Shown here: positions 1 to 10,990 of the stretch, piece after piece
Position numbering within the stretch: position 1 is the stretch's first letter
Layout of the letters: each line of letters opens with the position of its first letter
From: Acidobacteria bacterium UBA7540
GTDB lineage: Bacteria; Acidobacteriota; Terriglobia; UBA7540
DNA length: 23,125 bases
NCBI GenBank assembly: GCA_002478145.1
Contig: DLMI01000094.1
Coordinates: 1 to 23,125 of the forward strand
Direction: 5' to 3'
Program-made: the position numbers and the translations under genes
The notes under the pieces: model-generated
What the model was told of the DNA's origin: nothing
Databases searched by the model: none
Seen by the model: only the letters and a program-made list of their open reading frames with translations

Positions 1-530
1 AAGATGCGCGCGCCATCCAGATGCACAGGCAAACCTGCGGCGTGAGCGCGGTCGGCAATTTCGTCAAACACCTCGGGAGGGTAAACCGAGCCGCCGGCAA
101 TGTTGGAGGTGTTTTCCAGCTCCACCAGCCCGGTTCGCGACCGATGATCGCCGCGCCCGCGCACATGTGGGGCAATCATTTCCCATCTTAAGATTCCACC
201 CTCTGCCCAGATGGTCCGAGGCACCAAGCCGGCAAAGGCCGCCACCGTTCCCATCTCGAAGTTGTAGATGTGCGCTCGCGCTTCGCAAATCACTTCCTGG
301 CCGGGCCGAGTATGGACCTTGAGGGCAATCTCATTGCCCATGGTTCCTGAAGCCACGAAAAGCCCCTCATCGCGTCTAAAGATTTCGGCCGCGCGTGCCT
401 GGAGGCGGTTAACGGTGGGATCTTCACGGTAAACATCGTCCCCAACTTCCGCCTCGTACATGGCACGCCGCATGGCGGGCGTTGGCCGGGTCACGGTGTC
501 ACTGCGCAAATCAACGATGGCTGTGTCCAT
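1..530 (-). CDS. ltaE: Low-specificity L-threonine aldolase, 3' part cut by window edge
   Basis: PLP enzyme of fold type I that cleaves L-threonine or allo-threonine to glycine and acetaldehyde. About 176 residues are visible and the C-terminal half lies outside the window. The N-terminus reads DLRSDTVTRPTPAMR, followed by EVGDDVYREDPTVNRLQ, the signature opening of the family. An ASGTMGNEIAL segment (cofactor phosphate region) and HLDGAR near residue 170 (the PLP-pyridine Asp) follow. The PLP-binding lysine should lie just beyond the edge, so catalytic competence cannot be judged. The ATG at 530 is chosen because it gives the canonical N-terminus and has GGAG about 11 nt upstream. It is the last gene of the leftward run and is separated from hemW by 257 bp of repeat-rich DNA. 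Beta-eliminating lyases are the nearest alternative, but the opening motif favours threonine aldolase. Confidence 0.88.
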   Translation of the reverse strand, partial: MDTAIVDLRSDTVTRPTPAMRRAMYEAEVGDDVYREDPTVNRLQARAAEIFRRDEGLFVASGTMGNEIALKVHTRPGQEVICEARAHIYNFEMGTVAAFAGLVPRTIWAEGGILRWEMIAPHVRGRGDHRSRTGLVELENTSNIAGGSVYPPEVFDEIADRAHAAGLPVHLDGARI

Positions 531-552
531 GTGTCTTATCGCTCCATTCGGT

Positions 553-785
553 GGGTTGTCCGTGGTCCGTCGTCAGTTGCCCCGCCGCGGCGGGTTCGTC
601 GTTAGTCGGCCGTTGTCCGTTGTCCCGCCACGGCGGGTCCGTTGTCTGTGGTCCGTTGTTAAGCGCCGGTTGTCCACAAGAAGCTGTCAGCAAGGGCGTC
701 TTGCCTGCTGACGGCTGAAAGCTGAGGGCTGAAAGCTGCGAACGGACCACGGACCCGCCGCGGCGGGACCACGGACCACTGACGT
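553..785. repeat. Heptad repeat arrays with three CCCGCCGCGGCGGG-type palindromes
   Basis: This fills the ltaE-hemW gap. Units of 7 nt follow one another: GTCCGTG/GTCCGTC/GTCAGTT at 558-578, GTTAGTC to GTCCGTT at 601-621, GTCCGTT/GTCTGTG/GTCCGTT at 637-657, GGCTGAA/AGCTGAG/GGCTGAA/AGCTGCG at 713-740 and GGACCAC twice at 766-779. The palindrome CCCGCCGCGGCGGG occurs at 581-594 and 754-767, and with one mismatch at 624-637. The left (GTCCGTG) and right (GGACCAC) arrays are roughly reverse complements, so the whole block could fold on itself. No coding potential was recognised. Confidence 0.8.
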
Positions 786-787
786 CT

Positions 788-1969
788 TTAGACCTCCACA
801 AACTCTTGGAAAATCTCATTGGAAACCAGGTATGTCGTTTCCGCAAGCCTGATATTATCTCCGGCTGTCGTCAGAAGCCCATCCTGGGTGAGGGTTTCGA
901 TTCTCCCTTGCCAGCGGCTCACCAGATCCTTTCCCCATTGTTTCCGTGCCCGATCGAGGCTGACGCCTTCCACCTGCCGTAATCCGAGAAAGAAGAACTC
1001 CTCTAACTGCTCTTCCGGCGAGAGCTTGCGGACGCCCGCAATAGGCGAGCGCATGCCTGCCAGCCTATCAATGTAAAGCCGCGCCTCACCTTCGTTGGCC
1101 CACCGGTTCATGCCGTCAAAAGAATGGGCTCCAGCACCGAGTCCGACATAAGGGGCGAGTTGCCAGTATTTCAGGTTGTGGCGAGACTCATACCCTGGCA
1201 GCGCAAAATTCGATATCTCGTACTGGATGTATCCTTCCCGTCCCAGGACCTCCCGCCCAATCTCGTAGGCGTCGGCCATGAAGTCCTCGCTTGGAACTGC
1301 CGGGGCATGATAGCGTGTTCCTCTTTGCCGCACCTCCCTGCCCAGCCGGCTTTTCTCATCGATTTCGAACAGGTAAAGGGAAATGTGCTGCGGCTTGAGC
1401 CGGAGCACGGCTTCGAGGTTGCGTTGCCACGACTCGGGGGTCTGGTGCGGCAAACCGGACACCAAATCAACGCTGATGTTTTCGAAGCCCACGGAACGCG
1501 CCCACCCGACTAGTTGGCGTGTGTCTGCGGCAGAATGCAGCCGCGCCACCGCGCGGAGTTCCTGGTCCTCGAAGGTTTGCGCCCCAATGCTCAGGCGATT
1601 CATACCCATGCTCATGGCCTGAGCCAGAAACTGGATGTCGGCCGAGCCTGGAGTCAGTTCGATCGTGAATTCAGCGGCGGCTTGAACTTGAAAGCGCCGG
1701 TGAAGGGAACGGACGATGCTCCTGAGTCTCTCCACACCGAGCAGCGGCGGCGTTCCTCCCCCGAAATAGACCGTGTCCACCGGGAGTGTGAGAACCTCTT
1801 CGGCCAGCCCATAAACCCCAAAGCTGGCAGGCAATCGGTCGATTTCTTGCTCCACCGCGTCGCAATAACGGTTGAAGATACTGTGGGACTCGACCCGCGA
1901 ACTGAAATTGCAGAAGCTGCACTTCGAGGCGCAAAAGGGAACTTGAACGTAGATCGCGAGAGACTGCAT
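788..1969 (-). CDS. hemW: HemW-type radical SAM haem chaperone (HemN-like)
   Basis: Radical SAM protein of the HemN/HemW family, 393 residues with the chosen start. The [4Fe-4S] motif is CASKCSFC (C13, C17, C20), followed by N-F. HemN has an extra Cys at this spot, so HemW, a haem-binding chaperone that inserts haem into respiratory proteins, is more likely than true oxygen-independent coproporphyrinogen oxidase. GGGTPP lies at about 70-75, an SIGAQTF segment further on, and the HemN C-terminal domain (EFFFLGLRQVEG) near the end. The ATG at 1969 is preferred over an in-frame TTG at 2023, because it gives the usual short N-terminus (MQSLAIYVQVPFC); neither has a clear Shine-Dalgarno. It follows yjbQ by 66 bp and probably shares its transcript. 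Old annotations call this family coproporphyrinogen III oxidase. Confidence 0.9.
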   Translation of the reverse strand: MQSLAIYVQVPFCASKCSFCNFSSRVESHSIFNRYCDAVEQEIDRLPASFGVYGLAEEVLTLPVDTVYFGGGTPPLLGVERLRSIVRSLHRRFQVQAAAEFTIELTPGSADIQFLAQAMSMGMNRLSIGAQTFEDQELRAVARLHSAADTRQLVGWARSVGFENISVDLVSGLPHQTPESWQRNLEAVLRLKPQHISLYLFEIDEKSRLGREVRQRGTRYHAPAVPSEDFMADAYEIGREVLGREGYIQYEISNFALPGYESRHNLKYWQLAPYVGLGAGAHSFDGMNRWANEGEARLYIDRLAGMRSPIAGVRKLSPEEQLEEFFFLGLRQVEGVSLDRARKQWGKDLVSRWQGRIETLTQDGLLTTAGDNIRLAETTYLVSNEIFQEFVEV

Positions 1970-2035
1970 GGGTGCTGGAATTGCCGATTTTCGATGGACG
2001 GTAGCGGCCCTACAAAGGAACAATATTACATGACT

Positions 2036-2482
2036 CTAATCCGCCACAATCTTGACTCTGACTTCGCGCCGCCGCGGCCCGTCAAAATCGCACAGGAAAA
2101 CGCCCTGCCATTGTCCCAGGACGAGGCGGCCATGTTCGATGAACAACGACTTGGAGTTTCCAATCAGGGCAGCTTTGAGGTGGGAATCACAGTTTCCGTC
2201 GTCGTGGTGGTAGTCACGGTCGCGAGGAGCCAGCCGATTGAGAAAGTCGTCCCAATCCTTTTGCAAGCCCCGGTCATAATTTTCGTTAATCAGGACAGCC
2301 GCTGTGGTATGCGGGACAAACACGAAGCATGTGCCCTGAAGGACACCGGATTCCGAAATCAGTTTCTGGAGCGTTTCAGTGATTTCCTTGAATTCAACCC
2401 GCGACCTCGTCTCAACCTGCAAAAGGTGAGAACGCGTCTGCGGTTTCTCACTCGAGACTCCCTTGCCAACCTCCAATGTCAT
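2036..2482 (-). CDS. yjbQ: YjbQ/UPF0047 family protein
   Basis: Small single-domain protein (148 aa) of the UPF0047 family. Databases call it 'secondary thiamine-phosphate synthase' because of a promiscuous activity; the physiological role is uncertain. The family motifs are intact: PHTTAAVLINEN at about 57-67, DGNCDSHLKAALIG at about 95-108 and LGQWQGVFLCDFDGPR at about 122-137. The histidines and acidic residues in these blocks form the presumed metal/active site. The start at 2482 has AGGGAGAG at a good distance. The N-terminus is about 15 residues longer and more polar than in typical 135-140 aa members. It lies 58 bp downstream of the class II aldolase and upstream of hemW, so co-transcription is likely. 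Confidence 0.88.
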   Translation of the reverse strand: MTLEVGKGVSSEKPQTRSHLLQVETRSRVEFKEITETLQKLISESGVLQGTCFVFVPHTTAAVLINENYDRGLQKDWDDFLNRLAPRDRDYHHDDGNCDSHLKAALIGNSKSLFIEHGRLVLGQWQGVFLCDFDGPRRREVRVKIVAD

Positions 2483-2540
2483 GGCTCTTCTCTCCCTTTC
2501 TATTTTGTTCCTGCCGGGCCTTCGCCTATTCGGTTCCTCA

Positions 2541-3965
2541 TCAATGTGTGTTGCCTATTTTGGCAAGCGCCTCGGTCAAGGCGGGAGGCACGGGGGGGAT
2601 TACGGGGACCAAGGTGACGGTCTTCTTCACCAACTCCGCCGTCCGCTGCACGTTTAACCGTTCAAACAGGAAGGTGAACTTCTTCTCAAGGTCCTGTCCG
2701 ATGCGCGCGCGAATATCCGTCGGCAAATCCCAGAACTTGCGTTTGAAGGGGCCGAAGGCCTTCTTTCGGGTCTTGTACAAGAACTGCTCGTCTGTGTCTG
2801 AAGCCTTGCGTTCATCGGCGCAGAGCTTCCGCAGCGTCTTGTAGATGTCTTCCTTCAGATCCCTGGGAAAGGCCGCATTCTCATAAATCATGTTCTGGAA
2901 TTCCGTCGCCAGGTGAACTTCCGCAGCCTCGCACTCTACGAACTTATGGAAGGCATCGGCCGGGAGCGTGGACGCCCCGTGCTGGACTGCGCCAGCCATT
3001 CCGTAACGGTCCCGGGCCAGCGCCGAGAGAGCGCGCAGCGTTTCAAAGTCGATGGCCACCTGCGCAATGCTGCCATCAGCCAACACTACGCCGCCATCCT
3101 TGGTTCCGGTCTGGACGCTGATCTTTGCGAGTCCCTTCTTGTAACGGCTGCGCCGGGTCAAGGTTTCCATGAAGCCATCCACAAAAGAGGTCAGCTCCTC
3201 AGGAGTGGAATTCTGTTTCCCGATCTCGCCGATTTCGCCTCCCAGCGAAATGGTTATTCCCGGCGGCTCGATGGAGCGAATATAGGCTGCCAGGCTTGCA
3301 GTGGCCTCAAAGTTGGCCCTCTGCTGTTCACGGGCGCCGTGCTGCGCGAGATCCACCAGCATTGACGCATCGATGTCAATGTTGTAATACCCTGCCGCAA
3401 CGGATTCCTGGCAGAAGTCACGGATCGTCTGCAACTCAGACTCCGGGTCTTTGGCGAATTTGTGGGGGTTAACCTGGTAGTGATCTCCCTGGATGAAGAC
3501 AGGGCCCTCGAAGCCCTCGCGGAGTGCCGCCGCGATGACGACCGCAGCTAATTCCGCCGGGCGCTGGTCGGTGTAATGGCTCTCCCTGCGTGTAAGTTCA
3601 AAAATGAAGGCGCCGGCTTTCAGGTGTAGCGCCGCCCGGAAAACCGCACGTGCTACATCGTAGCTCAAGCCGCGAACGTTGATGGCGGGAACAGTGAAAC
3701 CCTTGCACTCCTTTCGGCCGCGGGCCTCGTGAAGGCCCTGGAGGGAGGAAGGAACGACGCCGAGGTCCAATCCGGCTCTACGGATGATCCAGCGCGCCAC
3801 ACTGCGCACCTCTTCACTTTCTGCAAGAACCGCGTTCCCGACCAACTGGTCTAGGGTCTGGCTCACAAACTTCTGGGGATTCTTCAGAACAATGCTTCCG
3901 CCATTCGAGAGCTCGAAAATCGCCTTGTCGCGGGTTAGCAGATCCGAAATTGAACGCGCATTCAT
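2541..3965 (-). CDS. Long class II (zinc) aldolase-family protein
   Basis: 474 residues, against roughly 285-350 for ordinary class II fructose-bisphosphate/tagatose-bisphosphate aldolases. The core TIM barrel appears to run from about residue 89 (FTVPAINVRG) to about 340. It holds QGDHYQ (D161/H162, the likely catalytic Asp-His metal region), NIDIDAS (185-191), LGGEIGEIG (241-249) and QHGAST (328-333, substrate phosphate loop). An N-terminal region of about 85 residues and a C-terminal region of about 130 charged, helical-looking residues flank it. The reaction is probably a zinc-dependent aldol cleavage of a ketose (bis)phosphate; the substrate is not determined by the sequence. The start at 3965 has a strong GGGGGAG Shine-Dalgarno and an extended -10 promoter at 4008-4016. 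It heads a likely aldolase-yjbQ-hemW transcript. Confidence 0.8.
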   Translation of the reverse strand: MNARSISDLLTRDKAIFELSNGGSIVLKNPQKFVSQTLDQLVGNAVLAESEEVRSVARWIIRRAGLDLGVVPSSLQGLHEARGRKECKGFTVPAINVRGLSYDVARAVFRAALHLKAGAFIFELTRRESHYTDQRPAELAAVVIAAALREGFEGPVFIQGDHYQVNPHKFAKDPESELQTIRDFCQESVAAGYYNIDIDASMLVDLAQHGAREQQRANFEATASLAAYIRSIEPPGITISLGGEIGEIGKQNSTPEELTSFVDGFMETLTRRSRYKKGLAKISVQTGTKDGGVVLADGSIAQVAIDFETLRALSALARDRYGMAGAVQHGASTLPADAFHKFVECEAAEVHLATEFQNMIYENAAFPRDLKEDIYKTLRKLCADERKASDTDEQFLYKTRKKAFGPFKRKFWDLPTDIRARIGQDLEKKFTFLFERLNVQRTAELVKKTVTLVPVIPPVPPALTEALAKIGNTH

Positions 3966-4007
3966 AGCAAGTCTCCCCCAAGCGGCAGCCCCGCAACCTA
4001 ATTGTTA

Positions 4008-4016
4008 ATTATATCA
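4008..4016 (-). promoter_or_regulatory. Extended -10 promoter for the class II aldolase gene
   Basis: Read on the minus strand, this is TGATATAAT: a perfect TATAAT preceded by TG-N, the extended -10 pattern. No convincing -35 hexamer sits 16-18 nt upstream, which fits an extended -10 promoter. The predicted start of transcription near 4001 leaves a leader of about 36 nt before the ATG at 3965. It lies in the only AT-rich stretch of the 115-bp gap after bshC. Confidence 0.5.
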
Positions 4017-4080
4017 GACGGCCTTGACATGCGAGTTAGGAGAATTTCATGATGGGGTTACACACTTTACGATCAACCTG

Positions 4081-5706
4081 CTACAGGCTCACCACTTGGT
4101 GGCCAGGAGAGTCTGTCTGGATTTGCGAAAGCAGCCGGTGAAGCAATTCATAGCCAGCGCGCCCCAGAAAATACGCACCGCCGACCCGGCGCTCCTGCAA
4201 ATCCTTTTCCGGCATGAGAAACCGCTTGAGGGCCTGCGCATGACGGTGGAGCAATTCGGAACGCGCCAGACCGGCGCGGCTCACCTTCCCTTGCAGCCGA
4301 TCCATCTGGTAATGGATCTTTTCCTGGGCATGTTGCAGCGCCTCAAGCAGCGTGGGATCAAGCCGCTCGATGTCGCCACGGAGGCGATCGAGGAGGCTGG
4401 CCATGTCCTGTTGCGCCTGCTCGAAGCGGTCCGACCATCCCTCGGCAAGCCCCACCGCGGCGATTTTCCTGCTGAGGTGTTCCTCGCCTAACCAAACGTC
4501 CTCCACGCTCAACCGGTATTTCTCCAGCAATTTTTGGATCCGATGGTCCACAAGCGTGAAAGCGGCGCGAGGGAAAAAGACCGGTTGTGGCCTGCCGAAG
4601 GTCTCGTATAAGACCTGCGCCTGCGCGAGATAAGCCAGCTCGGAGGGGCCGGCAATGTAAGCAATGGTCGGCAGCAGGGTGTCCTGAACCAAAGGCCGCA
4701 GCAACACGTTGGGTGAAAAGGCAATTGGGTCATCGGCTAGTTCGCTCCGCAACTCTTCGATGAAGGTCTTTTGTGTTCCCTCGACGAAGTAGTCGCCGTC
4801 GCGTTGGTGAATAGGGAGCCGGTTCCCTTCCCTGGTGACGAATACCAAGGTCGAATCCTCGGTCACGTTTACCTGGGCATGATAGCCGCTTCTGATCAAC
4901 GACTGGGAACGTTCCAGCACTCTCGCCCTAAGCTCTGGTGCCTGCTCGAGGGCTTGCGAATAAACCTCTGCGCTCAATTGGTGAACGGCTGGGTCGAGCG
5001 GGTTTAGAAGAATCACTCCCCAGGGGCTTAGAAGACGGGCCATGAATCGCCCGAAGGCATCAACCCAGGTGGCGCCAGGCGTGTAGGTCTGGCGCAGATC
5101 CTGCAAAAGGCATTCACGAGCTGGCCCGGGAGGCAGGCTGGCTTCCAGTCGTGCGAGCGCCTCGGTGGATTCCTGGGTCAAGCGCACATTTCCAACCGGC
5201 GACCGCGGGCTGGGCGAATCGCCGTGGTCAGCCAGGGAAATGAGATTGTATTCGTCATCGAGAGTTGCCACCTCCGCCACTTCTGCCAAGTCGTGATCTT
5301 CAGTGGCAAGCCAAAACACAGGCACCGCAGGTACACCCAGCTCGGTAAGGTGGTTTGCCAGGCGGACGGTCGTTAGGACCTTGAAGATGGTAAAAGCCGG
5401 CCCGCTAAACAAGCCTACCTGCTGGCCTGTGACCACGGCGAAGCTGCCGGCCTGCGAGAGTCTCTGCAAGTTTTCAAACGTGGCCTCGCCGCAACCAAAT
5501 GTCCTGTTCTGTCGCTCGAGGATCGCGCAAACTTCCCCTCGTTTCCTTTCGAAACTGGGAAGTTGGGAAGCGACAGTCTTGTAACTGGAAAGTAGGTACG
5601 GGGGTCCGTTGTAGAAGCCTGAGACCCGGTCAAAATGATAAAGATAATCCACGAAAAGCGCGCTCGAGTGTGGAACCCGTTGGTATGGAAAAGATGTACC
5701 TGTCAT
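4081..5706 (-). CDS. bshC: Bacillithiol biosynthesis cysteine-adding enzyme BshC
   Basis: Putative cysteine ligase that adds Cys to glucosaminyl-malate in the last step of bacillithiol synthesis; 541 aa, normal for the family. Signatures are the N-terminal ALFVDYLYHFDRVSGFY region, VTGQQVGLFSGPAFTIFK at about 92-109 and VPVFWLATEDHDLAEV at about 128-143 (Rossmann-like nucleotide-binding core). A charged coiled-coil stretch lies in the C-terminal third (KIAAVGLAEGWSDRFEQAQ onward). The ATG at 5706 has no obvious Shine-Dalgarno; its leader begins directly in a 7-nt repeat array. bshA and bshB are not in the window, so the pathway is inferred only. The gene sits 201 bp after the DapA-like lyase and 115 bp before the class II aldolase, which has its own promoter. 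Confidence 0.92.
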   Translation of the reverse strand: MTGTSFPYQRVPHSSALFVDYLYHFDRVSGFYNGPPYLLSSYKTVASQLPSFERKRGEVCAILERQNRTFGCGEATFENLQRLSQAGSFAVVTGQQVGLFSGPAFTIFKVLTTVRLANHLTELGVPAVPVFWLATEDHDLAEVAEVATLDDEYNLISLADHGDSPSPRSPVGNVRLTQESTEALARLEASLPPGPARECLLQDLRQTYTPGATWVDAFGRFMARLLSPWGVILLNPLDPAVHQLSAEVYSQALEQAPELRARVLERSQSLIRSGYHAQVNVTEDSTLVFVTREGNRLPIHQRDGDYFVEGTQKTFIEELRSELADDPIAFSPNVLLRPLVQDTLLPTIAYIAGPSELAYLAQAQVLYETFGRPQPVFFPRAAFTLVDHRIQKLLEKYRLSVEDVWLGEEHLSRKIAAVGLAEGWSDRFEQAQQDMASLLDRLRGDIERLDPTLLEALQHAQEKIHYQMDRLQGKVSRAGLARSELLHRHAQALKRFLMPEKDLQERRVGGAYFLGRAGYELLHRLLSQIQTDSPGHQVVSL

Positions 5707-5709
5707 CGG

Positions 5710-5834
5710 AATAGTAAATAGTGAATTGTGAATTCTGAATTTTGATTTGGATTTTGAATACTTAGTTCTTTCCTTCTCCGCTTTACCTACCGGCGCTTGC
5801 CTACTGCCTTCTGTCTTCGGCCTTCTGCCTGCCA
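5710..5834. repeat. Two heptad arrays between the DapA-like gene and bshC
   Basis: At 5710-5758 seven units of 7 nt run in phase: AATAGTA, AATAGTG, AATTGTG, AATTCTG, AATTTTG and so on. At 5800-5834 a second, unrelated array follows: CCTACTG, CCTTCTG, TCTTCGG, CCTTCTG, CCTGCCA. The first forms the immediate 5' leader of bshC. No gene was seen in the 201-bp gap. Confidence 0.8.
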
Positions 5835-5907
5835 GTGGTCAATTCAAAAAACGGGGCTGCGAGCTGGAGTTCTACCCCCACCTACTACCACTCACCACCT
5901 GCCGACT

Positions 5908-6822
5908 TCAGTATTCGAGACCGGCGCGAGCTTCACGGAGAGCTGCTGCCACCGATTCTCGTGATGCGGGCCCCAGGGGTGTGAGCGGGGCGCGCGGGAA
6001 GCCCCCGGCATAGCCGCTGAGGTCCAGGGCCGCCTTAATACCGGGAACGCCAAAAGGCAGCGAAATCTTCTGGGCCAGTGGCAGCATCCTCTGCTGAAAT
6101 TCCAGCGCCGTCTTTTTCTTTCTTTGGAGGAATGCCTGGTACAGGCCCACACACAGCTCCGGAGCAAAATCCGCCTGGGCCAGCACGGCGCCTACTGCGC
6201 CTGCGCGCAAGGCCTGGTTGAGAATCACGACAGACCCAACCAGCAGGCGGAATCCCGGCCGCACCCGCCGCAGAATCGCCCGCACAAAGCGAATGTCTCC
6301 TGAACTCTCCTTCAATCCGACCACGTTGGGGATTTGCGAGAGCTTGCCGAAGGTGGAAGGTTCAAGGTGAAGTCCGGTGAACTGCGGGATGGAGTAGATG
6401 ATGACGGGCCGTTCCACTTTGCGTGCGACCGCCCGATAGTGCGCCGCAAGCGTGCCAGCATCCATCTTGGATTTGTAGTAGTTGGGCGTTAGAACCAATA
6501 CGGCGTCAGCCCCACGCGCTACGGCTTCCTGGCTGAGGCGCACGGTGGCATCGGTGCTCTCGAGACCGGTGCCTGCAATCAGAATTTCAGGCGCACGCAC
6601 CAAACCCCGCGCCACCTCCACCAGCCGCAATCGCTCGCCTTCTGTCAGGTAGGGAGCTTCCCCCGTCGAGCCCGTCACGAGGACCCCGGAGAGCCCGATT
6701 CCAACCATCTTCTGCACATTCTCGCGAAATAGCCCTTCGTCAATTTCCCCCCGGCGGTTGAACGGAGTAACTACTGGAGAAAACATTCCTTTGAGACTTT
6801 GGATAATCTCTTTGCGTGTCAT
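5908..6822 (-). CDS. DapA/NAL-superfamily lyase, 4-hydroxy-2-oxoglutarate aldolase-like
   Basis: Class I (Schiff-base) lyase of 304 aa. Visible active-site elements are GSTGE (51-55), Tyr143 in YSIPQFTG and Schiff-base Lys171 in GLKESSGD. In true dihydrodipicolinate synthase the equivalent of YSIPQFTG carries an Arg (E. coli Arg138) that binds the substrate carboxylate; here that position is Phe148. The segments AGTGLESTDATV, LTPNYYKSKMDAGTLAAHY and the C-terminal GYAGGFPRAPLTPL closely recall eukaryotic 4-hydroxy-2-oxoglutarate aldolase. A pyruvate-releasing catabolic aldolase is therefore the best guess rather than lysine synthesis. The start at 6822 is 13 bp after the carB stop, with AAAGG supplied by the repeat array; ATG at 6786 is a possible alternative. 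Probably co-transcribed with carB. Confidence 0.82.
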   Translation of the reverse strand: MTRKEIIQSLKGMFSPVVTPFNRRGEIDEGLFRENVQKMVGIGLSGVLVTGSTGEAPYLTEGERLRLVEVARGLVRAPEILIAGTGLESTDATVRLSQEAVARGADAVLVLTPNYYKSKMDAGTLAAHYRAVARKVERPVIIYSIPQFTGLHLEPSTFGKLSQIPNVVGLKESSGDIRFVRAILRRVRPGFRLLVGSVVILNQALRAGAVGAVLAQADFAPELCVGLYQAFLQRKKKTALEFQQRMLPLAQKISLPFGVPGIKAALDLSGYAGGFPRAPLTPLGPASRESVAAALREARAGLEY

Positions 6823-6835
6823 GATGTTCCAGCCT

Positions 6836-10093
<3,258 letters not shown>

Positions 10094-10099
10094 TAGGTT

Positions 10100-10876
10100 C
10101 TAGATTCGATGCACTTCTTCGTGTTCTATTCGTTCTGTTTCGCGATTTAAAGCTGCGATGTCCTCCCCTGCGACGGCAATACGCGGCGACTTAAACTCAA
10201 CGCCAGTAAAGCCACACAACCGCTCACACGCGATGTGGGCCGCTCCCGTCAGTCCCGGAAGAAAGTCCCTGATATGGCCAACAAGGGTCCACACCTTCAA
10301 ACTGTCAAGTTGGCTAACGGGCCCGCCGTGCCTCTCCCGCGCGGCCCTGTATTCTTCCCTTAGGGCAAAAAACTGCTCGGCCTTGCTGTAAAAATGGACG
10401 ACCGCCTCCACCACCTCGTCTGGAAGCTCACCGAGTCTTGGCGTGTTACCTCGATATACAGCGAACATCGATTGAGGAATACGAACAACCTCAAGTAACT
10501 CTCTCTTCCCGGCTTTCTCCTCCAAGTAACCGCGAAGTCTGCCTACGTGATAGCGGTAGAAATCATCTATTTCGAAGAGGATTGCTGTCGCGACGGCTTT
10601 TTTCTGCCTCTCTGACTCCGCAGCAGACTCCTGGTGTTGGTCAGCCAGTTGTTCGCGTAGTTGCCTTGCAGCTGACCGAACCTGGAAGACGACTGCAAGG
10701 AAGCCGGTGGCAGCAGCGAAGAGTGTCGTACCAACCATGGCTAAGCCGTCTACCGATAGACTTCTCCCTAGCTCTGTGCATCTGTGAAACAACGTTAAGC
10801 CAGCGCAGGGGACGATAACTACAACAGGCACTGCCAGCCAAAACCGCCAATCGATTTCTCGCCCTTTCAGCTTCAT
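10100..10876 (-). CDS. Two-TM membrane protein of unknown function
   Basis: 258 aa; family not recognised. A basic N-terminus is followed by two hydrophobic segments, about residues 11-31 (WLAVPVVVIVPCAGLTLF) and 43-66 (GLAMVGTTLFAAATGFLAVVF). Then comes a charged, probably coiled-coil linker rich in Q/E/R (about 67-95) and a soluble alpha-helical region of about 160 residues, presumably cytoplasmic. The ATG at 10876 has AGGA about 10 nt upstream and immediately follows the TAG of a carA-like relic (TAGATG). It ends 6 bp before carB, so it is positioned as if it were a middle gene of a car operon. That placement may reflect history rather than function: a CPSase-related role is not supported by any motif. 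Dense, in-frame coding between two conserved landmarks makes a real gene likely. Confidence 0.6.
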   Translation of the reverse strand: MKLKGREIDWRFWLAVPVVVIVPCAGLTLFHRCTELGRSLSVDGLAMVGTTLFAAATGFLAVVFQVRSAARQLREQLADQHQESAAESERQKKAVATAILFEIDDFYRYHVGRLRGYLEEKAGKRELLEVVRIPQSMFAVYRGNTPRLGELPDEVVEAVVHFYSKAEQFFALREEYRAARERHGGPVSQLDSLKVWTLVGHIRDFLPGLTGAAHIACERLCGFTGVEFKSPRIAVAGEDIAALNRETERIEHEEVHRI

Positions 10877-10957
10877 CTAGCGTTGTTCCTGATTCTTGAA
10901 TTCTTCCATCATGATTACAGACCGATCGAACAAAGGCGCCGCGTCGTGCGGGCCTTC
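10877..10957 (-). pseudogene. Relic of a carA 3' end
   Basis: On the minus strand this reads EGPHDAAPLFDRS, then VIMMEEFKNQEQR and a TAG stop. It aligns with the last residues of the intact CarA in this window ([21 protein letters not shown]), with GPHD, LFDR and MMEEFK identical. By hand the nucleotide identity to 12172-12238 is roughly 70 %, so this is an old or foreign copy, not a recent duplication. Upstream of GPHD similarity stops: the QYHPEA catalytic region is absent and hairpin repeats begin. The TAG abuts the ATG of the two-TM protein. It looks like the original carA terminus left behind when the REP/RAYT island arrived, or the end of a second carA. Confidence 0.7.
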
Positions 10958-10990
10958 TGCAAGACACGGCCCGCCACATTGAACTGATTG

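Noticed and set aside
553..785. CRISPR-like array
   Set aside because: Units are 7 nt, directly adjacent and degenerate, with no 20-40 nt spacers and no cas genes.
2021..2023. TTG start for hemW, giving 18 extra residues
   Set aside because: The extra residues are unlike HemW N-termini and no Shine-Dalgarno precedes the TTG; ATG at 1969 gives the standard start.
1514..2617. 367-codon plus-strand frame opposite hemW, yjbQ and the aldolase end
   Set aside because: Antisense to three recognised genes and to their junctions; no family motif.
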